From positions 1-64,000 of the forward strand of contig NZ_JAMOLN010000014.1 in NCBI RefSeq assembly GCF_024448165.1: a stretch of DNA of 64,000 bases. The letters run 5' to 3'. This DNA comes from Streptomyces longispororuber. GTDB lineage: Bacteria; Actinomycetota; Actinomycetes; Streptomycetales; Streptomycetaceae. Each line of letters opens with the position of its first letter. The stretch's first letter is position 1. Made by a program: the position numbers and the translations under genes. The notes under the pieces are model-generated. The model did not search any database. It was not told the origin of the DNA and was given only the letters and a program-made list of their open reading frames with translations. Of the stretch, positions 8,474 to 17,117 are shown in pieces.

Positions 8474-9400
8474 TCAGCCCTTGGTGAGGATCGAGCGGGC
8501 GAAGAAGAGCAGGTTGGCCGGCTTCTCCGCGAGGCGGCGCATGAAGTATCCGTACCAGTCGGTGCCGTACGCGGTGTAGACACGCATCCGGTGACCCTCG
8601 GCGGCGAGCCGCAGGTGCTCGTCGCTGCGGATCCCGTACAGCATCTGGAACTCGTACTCGTCCAGCTTGCGCCCGGCCTGCCGGCCGAGCTCCTGGGCGA
8701 TGGAGATGAGGCGGGGGTCGTGGGACCCGATCATCGGGTACCCGTCGCCCTCCATGAGGATGCGCATGATCCGCACGTAGGCCTTGTCGATCTCGGCCTT
8801 GTCCTGGTACGCGACCTCGGCGGGCTCCTTGTAGGCGCCCTTCACGATCCGCACGCGGCTGCCGGCGGCGGCCAGGCGGCGGGCGTCGTCCTCGGTGCGG
8901 AAGAGGTAGGACTGGATGACGCAGCCGGTCTGCGGGAAGTCCTTCCGCAGCTCCTCGTGGATGGCGAACATCGAGTCGAGGGTGGTGTGGTCCTCGGCGT
9001 CGAGCGTGACGGTGGTGCCGATGGCGGCGGCGGCCTCGACGACGGGGCGGACGTTCGCGAGGGCGAGCTCGTGGCCGCCCTCCAGCGCCTGTCCGAACAT
9101 CGACAGCTTCACGGACATCTCGGCCTTGGTGCCGAGGCCGAGCACCTTGAGGCGCTCGATCAGCTCCAGGTAGGCGTCGCGCGCGGCGTGCGACTGCTCG
9201 ACGGTGGTGATGTCCTCGCCGACGACGTCGAGGGTGACCTCGAGGCCCTTGGCGGCGGCGTCCTCGATGATCGGCACGACCTGCTCGACCGTCTCACCGG
9301 CGATGAACCGGTCGACGACCTGCTTGGTGCCCGGCGCCGCCGACACGAAGGAACGCATCTTGTCGCTGCGCGACGCGGCGAGGATCAGGGGAGCCAGCAC
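8474..9400 (-). CDS. Proline dehydrogenase (monofunctional, FAD-dependent), 308 aa
   Basis: This enzyme oxidises proline to P5C, passing electrons via FAD to the respiratory chain. At about 308 residues it is the short monofunctional form of Gram-positive bacteria rather than the fused PutA of enteric bacteria. Visible motifs are SVKLSMFGQALEGG, VTLDAEDHTTLD, RIVKGAYKEP and, near the C-terminus, YEFQMLYGIRSDEH and YTAYGTDWYGYFMRRLAE. I chose GTG 9400 (protein MLAPLILAASRSD) because GGAGGT lies directly upstream; the frame is open further but has no better signal. It is the first gene of the proline operon. Confidence 0.93.
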   Translation of the reverse strand: MLAPLILAASRSDKMRSFVSAAPGTKQVVDRFIAGETVEQVVPIIEDAAAKGLEVTLDVVGEDITTVEQSHAARDAYLELIERLKVLGLGTKAEMSVKLSMFGQALEGGHELALANVRPVVEAAAAIGTTVTLDAEDHTTLDSMFAIHEELRKDFPQTGCVIQSYLFRTEDDARRLAAAGSRVRIVKGAYKEPAEVAYQDKAEIDKAYVRIMRILMEGDGYPMIGSHDPRLISIAQELGRQAGRKLDEYEFQMLYGIRSDEHLRLAAEGHRMRVYTAYGTDWYGYFMRRLAEKPANLLFFARSILTKG

Positions 9401-9436
9401 GGGGCACCTCCACGGAGCATGAGTTGAGGACAGGCC

Positions 9437-9518
9437 GAACCACCGCAAAGGGGGAACGGCACGGGGAACCACCGTGAAATCTAAGGATCCCCCCGATCCT
9501 GTGCCATCGACAGCTGTC
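9437..9518. promoter_or_regulatory. Control region of the proline catabolic operon
   Basis: The divergent gap contains a perfect 10-bp palindrome GACAGCTGTC (9509-9518), a minus-strand -10-like TAGATT (9483-9478) and two direct copies of GAACCACCG at 9437-9445 and 9466-9474, 29 bases apart. These are the best candidates for binding sites of the adjacent PucR-type regulator. The -35 opposite TAGATT is poor, as expected of an activated promoter. Confidence 0.45.
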
Positions 9519-9585
9519 ACGCATCTGTGGCCGCCACCTCAGACATATGTATGAAGCCCTGCATGAGATGCGTGAGAATGGTGGG

Positions 9586-10761
9586 GTGAAGGGTGACTAC
9601 CAGGAACTGGTCGACGAGATCTCGGCGCTGCTCGGCGCCCCCGCGACCCTGGAGAACCGCGACTTCCGGCTGATCGCGTTCGGCGCGCAGCTCAGCGACG
9701 GCGAGGACGGGGACACCGACTTCGACGCGTCGACCCTGGACCCGGTCCGCACCCGTTCGATCCTCACGCGCAGCTCCACCGCCGCCGTCCGCGCCTGGTT
9801 CGAGGGCTTCGGCATCGCCCGTGCGACGGAACCGGTCCGGATCCCGGCGACGCCCGAGGCGGGGGTGTACCGGGGCCGGATCTGTCTGCCCGTGCGCCAC
9901 CGGGGCATCGTGCTCGGATACGTGTGGCTGCTCGACGACGACCCGGGGCCGACCGGGGAGCAGCTGGACGCGGCCATGGAAGTGGCCGGCCGGATCGGCG
10001 CGCAGCTGGCCGACGAGGCGCAGGCGGGCGCCGATCTGACCCGCGAGTTCCACTCCGTGCTCACGGCCGAGCGGGGCTGGCAGCGGGACATGGCGGTGGC
10101 GGCGCTGCGCACGGCGCTCGGCTCCCGCGCGGACGGCCTGCACACGGTGGTGTGCGTGGCGCCGTGGCCGTCGGCCGACCCGGCCGACGCCCCGTCGGTC
10201 CGTACGCTGCCGGCCGCGGACGCGCTCTGCACGGTGCCGTGGGGCCTCACGGGCCAGTGCCTGGCGCTGCTGGTGCGGCTGCGGTCGGCCGAGGTGCTGG
10301 CCCCGGCGCTCACGGCGGCGGCGAAGCTGCGCGCACGGGCCGGTGCGGGGCCGGTGGCCGCGGGCATCGGCGCGCCCCGCACCGATCTTGCGGAGCTCGC
10401 CACGGCCTGGCAGGAGGCGACGGCAGCGGCCCGTACCGCGCTGGCCAATCCCCGGCTCGGCCCCGACACCCGGTGGTCGGCGATCGGCCCCTACCGCCTG
10501 CTGACCGCCCTGCCCACCGAGGCGGCCCACGATCCGGTGGTCGCCCCGCTGCTGGCCCCCGCCCACCGCCAGCTCGCCCGCACCGCCGAGGTGTTCCTCG
10601 ACTGCGCGGGCCAGGCGGGCCGCACGGCGGCGGCGCTGGGCATCCACCGGCAGACCCTCTACTACCGCCTCTCCCGCGTCGAGCAGCTCACCGGCCTCGA
10701 CCTGGACGAGGGCGAGGACCGGCTGCTGCTGCACATGGGCCTGAAGGCGGCGCGCCTCTAG
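9586..10761 (+). CDS. PucR family transcriptional regulator, probable regulator of proline utilisation (PutR-like), about 391 aa
   Basis: The C-terminus carries the PucR-type helix-turn-helix ([27 protein letters not shown]); the rest is a GGDEF-like/CdaR sensing region without catalytic motifs. PucR-type PutR proteins are known activators of proline dehydrogenase genes in actinobacteria, and this gene is divergent from the proline operon, so the same role is inferred. The start is uncertain: the frame opens at ATG 9547, but none of the three candidate starts (9547, 9568, GTG 9586) has a strong ribosome binding site. I prefer 9586 because the protein from [15 protein letters not shown] onward looks like a natural N-terminus. 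It ends four bases from the convergent SUKH gene. Confidence 0.85.
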   Translation: MKGDYQELVDEISALLGAPATLENRDFRLIAFGAQLSDGEDGDTDFDASTLDPVRTRSILTRSSTAAVRAWFEGFGIARATEPVRIPATPEAGVYRGRICLPVRHRGIVLGYVWLLDDDPGPTGEQLDAAMEVAGRIGAQLADEAQAGADLTREFHSVLTAERGWQRDMAVAALRTALGSRADGLHTVVCVAPWPSADPADAPSVRTLPAADALCTVPWGLTGQCLALLVRLRSAEVLAPALTAAAKLRARAGAGPVAAGIGAPRTDLAELATAWQEATAAARTALANPRLGPDTRWSAIGPYRLLTALPTEAAHDPVVAPLLAPAHRQLARTAEVFLDCAGQAGRTAAALGIHRQTLYYRLSRVEQLTGLDLDEGEDRLLLHMGLKAARL

Positions 10762-10765
10762 AAAG

Positions 10766-11623
10766 TCAGGCGGCGCGCCAGGACGACGTCCCGTGGATCG
10801 TGTCGCAGGAGAGCACGGCGCAGCCCGTGCGGCGGACGGCGTCCAGCACCGCGCGGCGGGCCGCCTCGCTGTCGGCGGGCGGGAAGGCGACGCGGAGCGT
10901 GTGGCCGTACGCCGTCTCGTAGGTGAGGTGCCAGCCGGTCCGGGTGACGAGGAAGTGGTCCTGGCGGGCGCCGTCGTGCTCGAAGGAGCCGCGGTCCGCG
11001 GTCGGGCCGAGGGCGTCGCGCAGGATGCCGAGCCGCTCGTCGTACGGGAGGTCTCCGTCCGCGAGCCGCACGTAGACGTGGTCCTGGGCGATCGCCGCGT
11101 CGAAGTACGGGGCGAGGCCCGGCTCGGGCCGCAGGAGCTCGCCGGGGAGCCGGCCGGCGGTCCACTCGTCGAGGAAGGCGGCGGCGCCGCACGCGAAGCG
11201 CTCGTACTCGTCGTCGCGCGACCACACGACGACGGGCCAGGCGTCGGGCTCCCCCTCGGTCAGCCAGCACACGTGTCCGCCGCTGTCGGTCAGCGCCCAG
11301 GAGAACAGGCCGCCCGGCTCGGGGAAGAGGGGGTAGGGGTAGTCCTCGGGCGACATCTCGCGCAGCGGGCCGAAGTCCGCGGCGAGGTCCGCGGCGAGCC
11401 GCAGCGGCCCCGCGCCGCCGAACGGCGTGCGCAGGCTCAGCACGTCCCAGAAGGTGCCGCGGCCGTACGTCTCCACCAGCCGTCGGTAGTCGTCGGGCAA
11501 CCGGAGGCCGAGCGCCCGCTCCGCGGCGGCCCAGTCGCCCTGTGCGTCGACGGCCGCGGCGGGCGGCGGCAGGCGTGCGGTCAGGCGGTCCAGCGGGGTC
11601 TGCTCCGGCTGCTGCTCGGGCAC
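10766..11623 (-). CDS. SUKH (SMI1/KNR4) family protein, 285 aa
   Basis: The region around LPDDYRRLVETYGRGTFWDVLSL, followed by PLFPEPGGLFSWALTDSGG and VVVWSRDDEYERF, is characteristic of SMI1/KNR4 (SUKH) proteins. Many bacterial SUKH proteins are immunity proteins against secreted nuclease toxins, but some are housekeeping. No toxin gene adjoins this one. The second half (from about residue 165) has no match I recognise. GTG 11623 starts four bases after the TetR stop, so the two genes are probably co-transcribed. The family call is good; function is unassigned. Confidence 0.75.
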   Translation of the reverse strand: MPEQQPEQTPLDRLTARLPPPAAAVDAQGDWAAAERALGLRLPDDYRRLVETYGRGTFWDVLSLRTPFGGAGPLRLAADLAADFGPLREMSPEDYPYPLFPEPGGLFSWALTDSGGHVCWLTEGEPDAWPVVVWSRDDEYERFACGAAAFLDEWTAGRLPGELLRPEPGLAPYFDAAIAQDHVYVRLADGDLPYDERLGILRDALGPTADRGSFEHDGARQDHFLVTRTGWHLTYETAYGHTLRVAFPPADSEAARRAVLDAVRRTGCAVLSCDTIHGTSSWRAA

Positions 11624-11627
11624 GCGG

Positions 11628-12209
11628 CTACTTCGCCTTCGCCACGGACTCGGTCAACTGCCGCAGCCCCTCGGTGAGTTGCTCCGCGCTCGGCGAGAAC
11701 TCCGGGTCGAAGGTGTGCTGCGCGATCAGCCCGAGCACCAGCACCGAGAAGAACTTGCCGAGGGTGTCCACGCTCGGGTCGTCGGCCGGCGGCTCCTCGC
11801 CGCCCATGATCATGCCGATGAAGCCACGGCCGGCCTCCCGCTGGGCCGCCGCCAGGTACTCCCGTACGGCCGGGAGCTTGTCGCCCATCGTGATGAGCTC
11901 GATGCTCAGGTGCCAGATGGAGCCCGGCTTGCCGAGGCTGCCGGTGATCCCCGACATCACGGCGCCGAACCGCTCCAACGACCCGGGCTCGCCCGGCAGT
12001 TCGTCCTGCTCGCCCCAGCCCTCCGACGCCACCTCGGCCAGCGCCACGTAGGCCTGCGCGAGCAGCGCGTCCTTCGACCCGTAGTGGTAGCCGATGGACG
12101 CCAGGTTGGTCCCCGACTCCTTCACGATGTCGCGCGCCGTCGTGCGCACGAACCCCTTCTCCAGCAGGCAGCGCTTGGCGCCCTCGAGCAGATCTTCGCG
12201 ATGTCCCAT
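11628..12209 (-). CDS. TetR/AcrR family transcriptional regulator, probable repressor of the adjacent MFS pump, 193 aa
   Basis: The N-terminal helix-turn-helix is canonical (FVRTTARDIVKESGTNLASIGYHYGSKDALL). The rest is an all-helical ligand-binding domain of normal TetR length. The gene is divergent from a multidrug-type MFS transporter, with an imperfect palindrome in the 83-base gap, the classic arrangement of a drug-sensing repressor and its pump. The downstream SUKH gene starts four bases after its stop. Confidence 0.9.
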   Translation of the reverse strand: MGHREDLLEGAKRCLLEKGFVRTTARDIVKESGTNLASIGYHYGSKDALLAQAYVALAEVASEGWGEQDELPGEPGSLERFGAVMSGITGSLGKPGSIWHLSIELITMGDKLPAVREYLAAAQREAGRGFIGMIMGGEEPPADDPSVDTLGKFFSVLVLGLIAQHTFDPEFSPSAEQLTEGLRQLTESVAKAK

Positions 12210-12239
12210 GCCCCCACCCTACCCAGGATCCAGACGACT

Positions 12240-12274
12240 GTCTTATACATTCGTTCTAGACAAGCGTTTAAGAC
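12240..12274. promoter_or_regulatory. Imperfect palindrome, probable TetR operator
   Basis: GTCTTA at 12240-12245 pairs with TAAGAC at 12269-12274 around a centre at 12257; 11 of 17 symmetric pairs match, and TCTAGA lies at the centre. It occupies the divergent gap and would cover the pump promoter. Confidence 0.5.
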
Positions 12275-12292
12275 GCCCGTACAGTTCCTGGC

Positions 12293-13849
12293 ATGACGAA
12301 CCCGACGAGCACCACCACGAGCCCCGACTCCCTTGCGGGGCGCAAGGAATGGACCGCGCTGGCGGTCCTGATGCTGCCGCTGCTGCTGGTCTCCATGGAC
12401 GTCTCGGTCCTCTACTTCGCGATCCCCGAGATCAGCGCCGACCTGGAGCCGTCCGGCACCCAGCAGCTGTGGATCTTCGACATCTACGCGTTCGTGCTCG
12501 CGGGTCTGCTGATGACGATGGGCTCGCTCGGCGACCGCATCGGGCGCCGCAAGCTGCTCCTGATCGGCGCCGCCGCCTTCGGCACCGCCTCCGCCCTGGC
12601 CGCCTACGCGAACAGTGCCGAGACCCTGATCGCCGCCCGCGCCCTGCTCGGCATCGGCGGCGCGACTCTCATGCCGTCCACCATGGCGATCGTCCGCACG
12701 ATGTTCACCGACGCCGGCCAGCGCGCGAAGGCGATCGGTCTGTGGTCGGCCGTCATGACCGGTGGCGTGGCGCTCGGCTCGGTGATGAGCGGCGTCCTCG
12801 TCGAGTACTTCTGGTGGGGCTCGGTCTTCCTGGTCAACCTGCCCGCGATGGTGCTGCTCCTGGCCCTCGGCCCGTTCCTGCTGCCGGAGTCGAAGAACCC
12901 GGAGCCGGGCCGCTTCGACCTGCTGAGCGTGCCGCTGTCGATGGCGGCCGTGCTGCCGGTCATCTACGGCATCAAGGAGATCCCGTCCGAGGGCTGGCAG
13001 GCGCAGTACGTCGTCTCGATCGCCGTGGGCCTGCTGTTCGCCGCCCTGTTCGTCCGGCGCCAGCGCACCGCGACGTCCCCGCTGATCTCCCCCGCCCTGT
13101 TCCGCGGCCGGGGCTTCGCCCCCGCCGTCGTCCTGAACCTCGTCTCCTCCTTCGGCATGATGGGCTCGGCCTTCTTCACCACGCAGTACCTCCAGTCGGT
13201 GCTCGGCAAGAGCTCGATGGCCGCCGCGCTCTGGGCGCTGCTCCCCACCGTCCTGGTCGGTGTCGCGGCCCCCGTCTCCGCCCAGCTCGTCGCCAAGGGC
13301 GTGCACCGGGCCCACGTCGTCGCCGGCGGCTTCACCGTCGCCGCCTGCGGATACGGGCTGCTGACCCTGGCCGGCGCCGACTCGCTCTGGCTGGTCCTGG
13401 CCGGCGCGGGCGTCCTCGCCGCCGGCATCGTCACCGTGATGTCCCAGATGATGGACCTGGCGCTCGGCACCGTCCCGCCCGCCAACTCCGGCTCCGCCGC
13501 GTCCCTCCTGGAGACGGGCGCCGAGTTCGGCGGCGCCCTCGGCATGGCCGTCCTGGGCTCCATCGGCACCGCCGTCTACCGCCACGACGTCCCGGCCGAC
13601 GCCCCGGCCGCGGCCCACGAGACGCTCGGCGGCGCGCTGGCCGTCGCGGGACAGCTGCCGGGCGAGGCCGGACGCGCCCTGACCGCCGCCGCACGGGAGG
13701 CCTTCACCCACGGCATGCAGGCCGCCGCGATCGCCGGGGCGGTGCTGCTCCTCGCCGCCGCCGTCCTCGCCGTGGCGAGCCTGCGCAAGGTGCCGGCCCC
13801 GGAGGCCGCGGCGACCGACACCACCGCCGCCGACGTGGCCGCGGTCTGA
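12293..13849 (+). CDS. MFS transporter, DHA2 (14-TM) drug efflux family, 518 aa
   Basis: The protein has about 14 hydrophobic segments and the drug:H+ antiporter motifs: MDVSVLYFAIP in TM1, GSLGDRIGRRK in the first cytoplasmic loop (motif A), RALLGIGGATLMPSTMA (motif B region) and a motif-C-like GGVALGSVMSG in TM5. It resembles SmvA/EmrB-type pumps that export cationic or hydrophobic compounds. The divergent TetR gene is the likely regulator. A perfect terminator hairpin follows at 13943-13970. Confidence 0.92.
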   Translation: MTNPTSTTTSPDSLAGRKEWTALAVLMLPLLLVSMDVSVLYFAIPEISADLEPSGTQQLWIFDIYAFVLAGLLMTMGSLGDRIGRRKLLLIGAAAFGTASALAAYANSAETLIAARALLGIGGATLMPSTMAIVRTMFTDAGQRAKAIGLWSAVMTGGVALGSVMSGVLVEYFWWGSVFLVNLPAMVLLLALGPFLLPESKNPEPGRFDLLSVPLSMAAVLPVIYGIKEIPSEGWQAQYVVSIAVGLLFAALFVRRQRTATSPLISPALFRGRGFAPAVVLNLVSSFGMMGSAFFTTQYLQSVLGKSSMAAALWALLPTVLVGVAAPVSAQLVAKGVHRAHVVAGGFTVAACGYGLLTLAGADSLWLVLAGAGVLAAGIVTVMSQMMDLALGTVPPANSGSAASLLETGAEFGGALGMAVLGSIGTAVYRHDVPADAPAAAHETLGGALAVAGQLPGEAGRALTAAAREAFTHGMQAAAIAGAVLLLAAAVLAVASLRKVPAPEAAATDTTAADVAAV

Positions 13850-13865
13850 CCCCACGACGCCCCCT

Positions 13866-13922
13866 GCCGACCACCGCTGACGACCACCGACGACCGCCAC
13901 CGACGACCCTCACCGACGACCA
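13866..13922. repeat. Imperfect tandem array of CCGACGACC-type units
   Basis: About six degenerate copies of a 9-11 base CGACGACCACC unit lie directly after the MFS stop. No ribosome binding site or gene is associated, and the array is followed by a terminator. Confidence 0.5.
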
Positions 13923-13942
13923 CCTCTGCCGGGCACGACGCC

Positions 13943-13970
13943 GGGCGGGCCGGACCACTCCGGCCCGCCC
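13943..13970 (+). terminator. Terminator of the MFS gene
   Basis: A perfect 11-bp stem (GGGCGGGCCGG 13943-13953 and its complement 13960-13970) with a six-base loop stands about 90 bases after the MFS stop. Confidence 0.7.
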
Positions 13971-14072
13971 CGCATCGCGTCCGGCAGCACCGCGTCCCGC
14001 GCCCGGCAGTACCGGGACGCCCGGAACACCCGGGACACCCGGCGCCGGCCCGGAGCGTGCCAGGATGGGCCC

Positions 14073-17045
14073 GTGGCACAGACATTCGACACGCCGCTCA
14101 TCGGCCGGGACGACGAACTGGCCCGGCTCACCGGCGTGCTGGACCGGGCCGCGGCCGGCGAGCCGCGCGCGGTCCTGGTGGCGGGGGACGCGGGCGTCGG
14201 CAAGACCCGCACGCTGACGGAGGCCGCGGCCCACGCCGCCGCGACCGGCACGACCGTCCTGACCGGGCACTGCGTGGACCTCGGCGACGTGGGCCTGCCG
14301 TACCTCCCGTTCACGGAGATCCTCGGCGCGGCCGCCGCGGACGAGCGGCTCGCCCCGGCCTTCGCCGCGTACCCCGCGGTGAGCCGGCTGATCGGCACGG
14401 CCGCCGGATCGGACGCGGGCGGCCGGCTCCAGCTCTTCGAGGGCGTCGCGGGGCTCCTCGCCGACCTCGCCGACCTGACCCCGCTGCTGCTGGTCGTCGA
14501 GGACCTCCACTGGGCCGACCAGTCCTCCCGCGACCTCCTCCGCTTCCTGCTCAGCCGGGGCGTCCTGCAGCGGCCCGCGCCGGGCGGCCCGCCCCGCCGC
14601 CTCGCGGTCCTCACCTCGTACCGCACGGACGACCTGCACCGCCGCCACCCGCTGCGGCCGCTGCTCGCCGAGCTGATCCGGCTGCCCGCCGTGGACCGCC
14701 TCGACCTGCGCCCGCTGGCCGACGCCGACGTGGCCCGGCTGGTGCGCGCGCAGCACTCAGGCCCCGTCCCCGACAGCACGGTCCGCCACATCGTCGACCG
14801 CGCCGAGGGGAACGCCTTCTACGCCGAGGAGTTGCTCGCCGCGCTGCCCGACGACGAGGACCCCGGCTCCCCCGCCGTGCCCGGCGGCCTGGGCGGCCTG
14901 GCCGACGTCCTGCTGATCCGGATCGAGCAGCTGACCGAGACCGCGCAGCAGGTGCTGCGCACGGCGGCCGTCGCGGGCCGCCGGGTCGGCCACGACCTCC
15001 TGCGCGACGCCGTCCAACTCCCGGAGGAGGAGCTGGAGTCGGCGCTGCGCGAGGCCATCGGGCACCAGCAGCTGGTGCCGGGCGACGACGCGACGTACTC
15101 GTTCCGGCACGCCCTCACCCGCGAAGCCGTCTACGCGGACCTGCTGCCCGGCGAACGGATCCGGCTGCACCGGCTGTTCGCCACGCTCCTGGCCGCGGAC
15201 GGCCGGGCGTCGGAGAGCGCCGCCGAGCGCGCCCACCACTCGCGCGCCAGCCACGACCTGGCCGACGCGCTGGCCGCCTCCCTGGAAGCCGCCGACCACG
15301 CCCGGCGGGTGCGCGCGCCCGCCGAGGAACTGCGCCACCTGGAGACCGCGCTCGAACTGTGGGCCGTGGTGGACGCCGCCGCCCACCCCGAGCACACCGA
15401 CCCGGTCACCCTCACCCTGCGCGCCTCCGGCGCCGCCGCCCACGCGGGCGAGCCGCACCGGGCCGTCCAGCTGACCCGCTCCGCGCTCGCCCGGGCGGGC
15501 TCGGACGCCGACTCCGAACTCGCCGCGCGGGTGCGCTACACCCTCGCGGACAACCTGATGCGGATCGACAACCTGGAGGCCGCGTTCACCTACAGCAGCG
15601 AGGCGCTCTCGCTGATCCCCGCCGAGCCGCCCACCCGCACCTGGGTGTGGGCGGCCGCGACCCACGTCATGGCCGCCCGGTACGTGGGCCGCGACGAGGA
15701 CGCCGAGCGGGTCGCCCGGCAGGCCATCGACATCGCCGAGCGGCTGGGGCTGCCGGACGCCCAGGCGGATCTGCTGATCTCGCGGATCGGCCTGCGGACG
15801 CACAACCGGCGCACCCCCGAGGGCCGCCAGGACCTGGTGCGGGCCCGCGAACTGGCCCGCACCGCGGGGAACCTGTCGGTGGAGATGCGGGCGCTCTACA
15901 ACCTCGCCATCGGCTGTTACGAATCCGGCGACCTGGACGCGTGCCTGACCTGGATCGGCGACGGCCTCGACGGCGCCCGGCGTGCCGGTGTGCTCTCCTC
16001 GCCGTACGCCCTGGAGCTGCGCTACCTCCAGTCCCTGCTGCTCTACACGCTGGGCCGCTGGGACGAGTGCGTACGGGCCGCCGCCACCGACGCCGAACTG
16101 CTCACGGCCGCGGGCGGGTTCACCACGGCGCCCGCCCTGTACGTCGTCCTGGCCCGCGGCGACCACGACGCGGCGGTCGCCGGGACCCGTGCGCTGCTCG
16201 ACGCCACCAGCGACTGGATGGCGACGCTCGTCGCGAGCATCGTGCTCACCGACGACGCGGCGCTGCGCGGCGACGCCGAGGACTGCGTGCGGCAGATGCG
16301 GGACTGGGTCGACAAGCTCACCGAGAACTCGGGCTCCGAGCGCCCCGACGCCGTGGTGCGGCTCGCCGCGCTCGCCCTGTCGGCGGTCGCGGACGCGGCG
16401 GAGGAGTCCCGGCTGACCGGCGACGCGTCCGCCGCCGGACGCTGGACGGGCACCGCCGCCGAACTGGTGGAGCTGGCCCGCAGCACGGCGGCCCGGGGCG
16501 AGGACGGCACCGAGCAGGGTCCGGAGGGGCTGGCCTGGCTGGCCCGCGCCGAGGCCGAGGGGGTCCGCGCCACGACCGGTCCCGACGTCGCGGCCTGGGA
16601 GCGCGCCGTGACGGCGTTCGGCTACGGCGAACCGTACGAGCTGGCGCGCTGCCGACGGCGGCTCGCGGAGGCCCTGCTCACCGCCGACCGTCGCGACGAG
16701 GCCGCCGAGCAGGCCTACGCGGCCCGCGACACCGCCGTCCGGCTCGGCGCCGCACCCCTGCTCGACGCGCTGGACGCGCTGATCCGGCGCGGCCGGCTCT
16801 CCGACGCCCCGGCCGCCGGGGAGCGCATCGCCGCGCTGACCGCCCGGGAGAGCGACGTACTGCGACTGCTCGGCCGCGGGCGCACCAACCGCCAGATCGG
16901 CGAGGAGCTGTTCATCAGCGGCAAGACGGCGAGCGTCCACGTGTCGAACATCCTCGCCAAGCTGGGCGCTTCGAGCCGCACCGAGGCGGTGGGCATCGCC
17001 TACCGCGAGGGGCTGATCGAGCCGGAGACCAGCGCGTCCTCCTGA
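14073..17045 (+). CDS. Large ATP-binding LuxR family (LAL) transcriptional regulator, 990 aa
   Basis: LAL regulators couple ATP binding to transcription activation. The N-terminus has an AAA/STAND ATPase with Walker A GDAGVGKT (residues 38-45) and Walker B LLLVVEDLHWAD. A long helical, TPR-like middle follows. The last 65 residues are a LuxR/GerE helix-turn-helix (LTARESDVLRLLGRGRTNRQ, then SVHVSNILAKLG). The best start is GTG 14073. A second LAL at 29758-32811 has the same architecture and near-identical recognition helix, so the two are paralogues. The gene stands alone between a terminator and a 48-bp palindrome. Its target is unknown. Confidence 0.92.
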   Translation: MAQTFDTPLIGRDDELARLTGVLDRAAAGEPRAVLVAGDAGVGKTRTLTEAAAHAAATGTTVLTGHCVDLGDVGLPYLPFTEILGAAAADERLAPAFAAYPAVSRLIGTAAGSDAGGRLQLFEGVAGLLADLADLTPLLLVVEDLHWADQSSRDLLRFLLSRGVLQRPAPGGPPRRLAVLTSYRTDDLHRRHPLRPLLAELIRLPAVDRLDLRPLADADVARLVRAQHSGPVPDSTVRHIVDRAEGNAFYAEELLAALPDDEDPGSPAVPGGLGGLADVLLIRIEQLTETAQQVLRTAAVAGRRVGHDLLRDAVQLPEEELESALREAIGHQQLVPGDDATYSFRHALTREAVYADLLPGERIRLHRLFATLLAADGRASESAAERAHHSRASHDLADALAASLEAADHARRVRAPAEELRHLETALELWAVVDAAAHPEHTDPVTLTLRASGAAAHAGEPHRAVQLTRSALARAGSDADSELAARVRYTLADNLMRIDNLEAAFTYSSEALSLIPAEPPTRTWVWAAATHVMAARYVGRDEDAERVARQAIDIAERLGLPDAQADLLISRIGLRTHNRRTPEGRQDLVRARELARTAGNLSVEMRALYNLAIGCYESGDLDACLTWIGDGLDGARRAGVLSSPYALELRYLQSLLLYTLGRWDECVRAAATDAELLTAAGGFTTAPALYVVLARGDHDAAVAGTRALLDATSDWMATLVASIVLTDDAALRGDAEDCVRQMRDWVDKLTENSGSERPDAVVRLAALALSAVADAAEESRLTGDASAAGRWTGTAAELVELARSTAARGEDGTEQGPEGLAWLARAEAEGVRATTGPDVAAWERAVTAFGYGEPYELARCRRRLAEALLTADRRDEAAEQAYAARDTAVRLGAAPLLDALDALIRRGRLSDAPAAGERIAALTARESDVLRLLGRGRTNRQIGEELFISGKTASVHVSNILAKLGASSRTEAVGIAYREGLIEPETSASS

Positions 17046-17051
17046 TACGGG

Positions 17052-17099
17052 AACGGCTGAGGGCCGGGTCACCCGCGGGTGACCCGGCCCTCAGCCGTT
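17052..17099. terminator. 48-bp perfect palindrome: bidirectional terminator between LAL gene and serA
   Basis: The left arm 17052-17075 is the exact reverse complement of 17076-17099, giving 24-bp arms with no spacer. It lies six bases after the LAL stop and 18 bases beyond the serA stop, between converging genes. Confidence 0.85.
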
Positions 17100-17117
17100 G
17101 CTCTGCCTGGTCGGACC

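Noticed and set aside
13850..14072. CRISPR array in the repeat-rich gap
   Set aside because: The repeats are 9-11 bases, degenerate and contiguous, with no spacers and no cas genes nearby.
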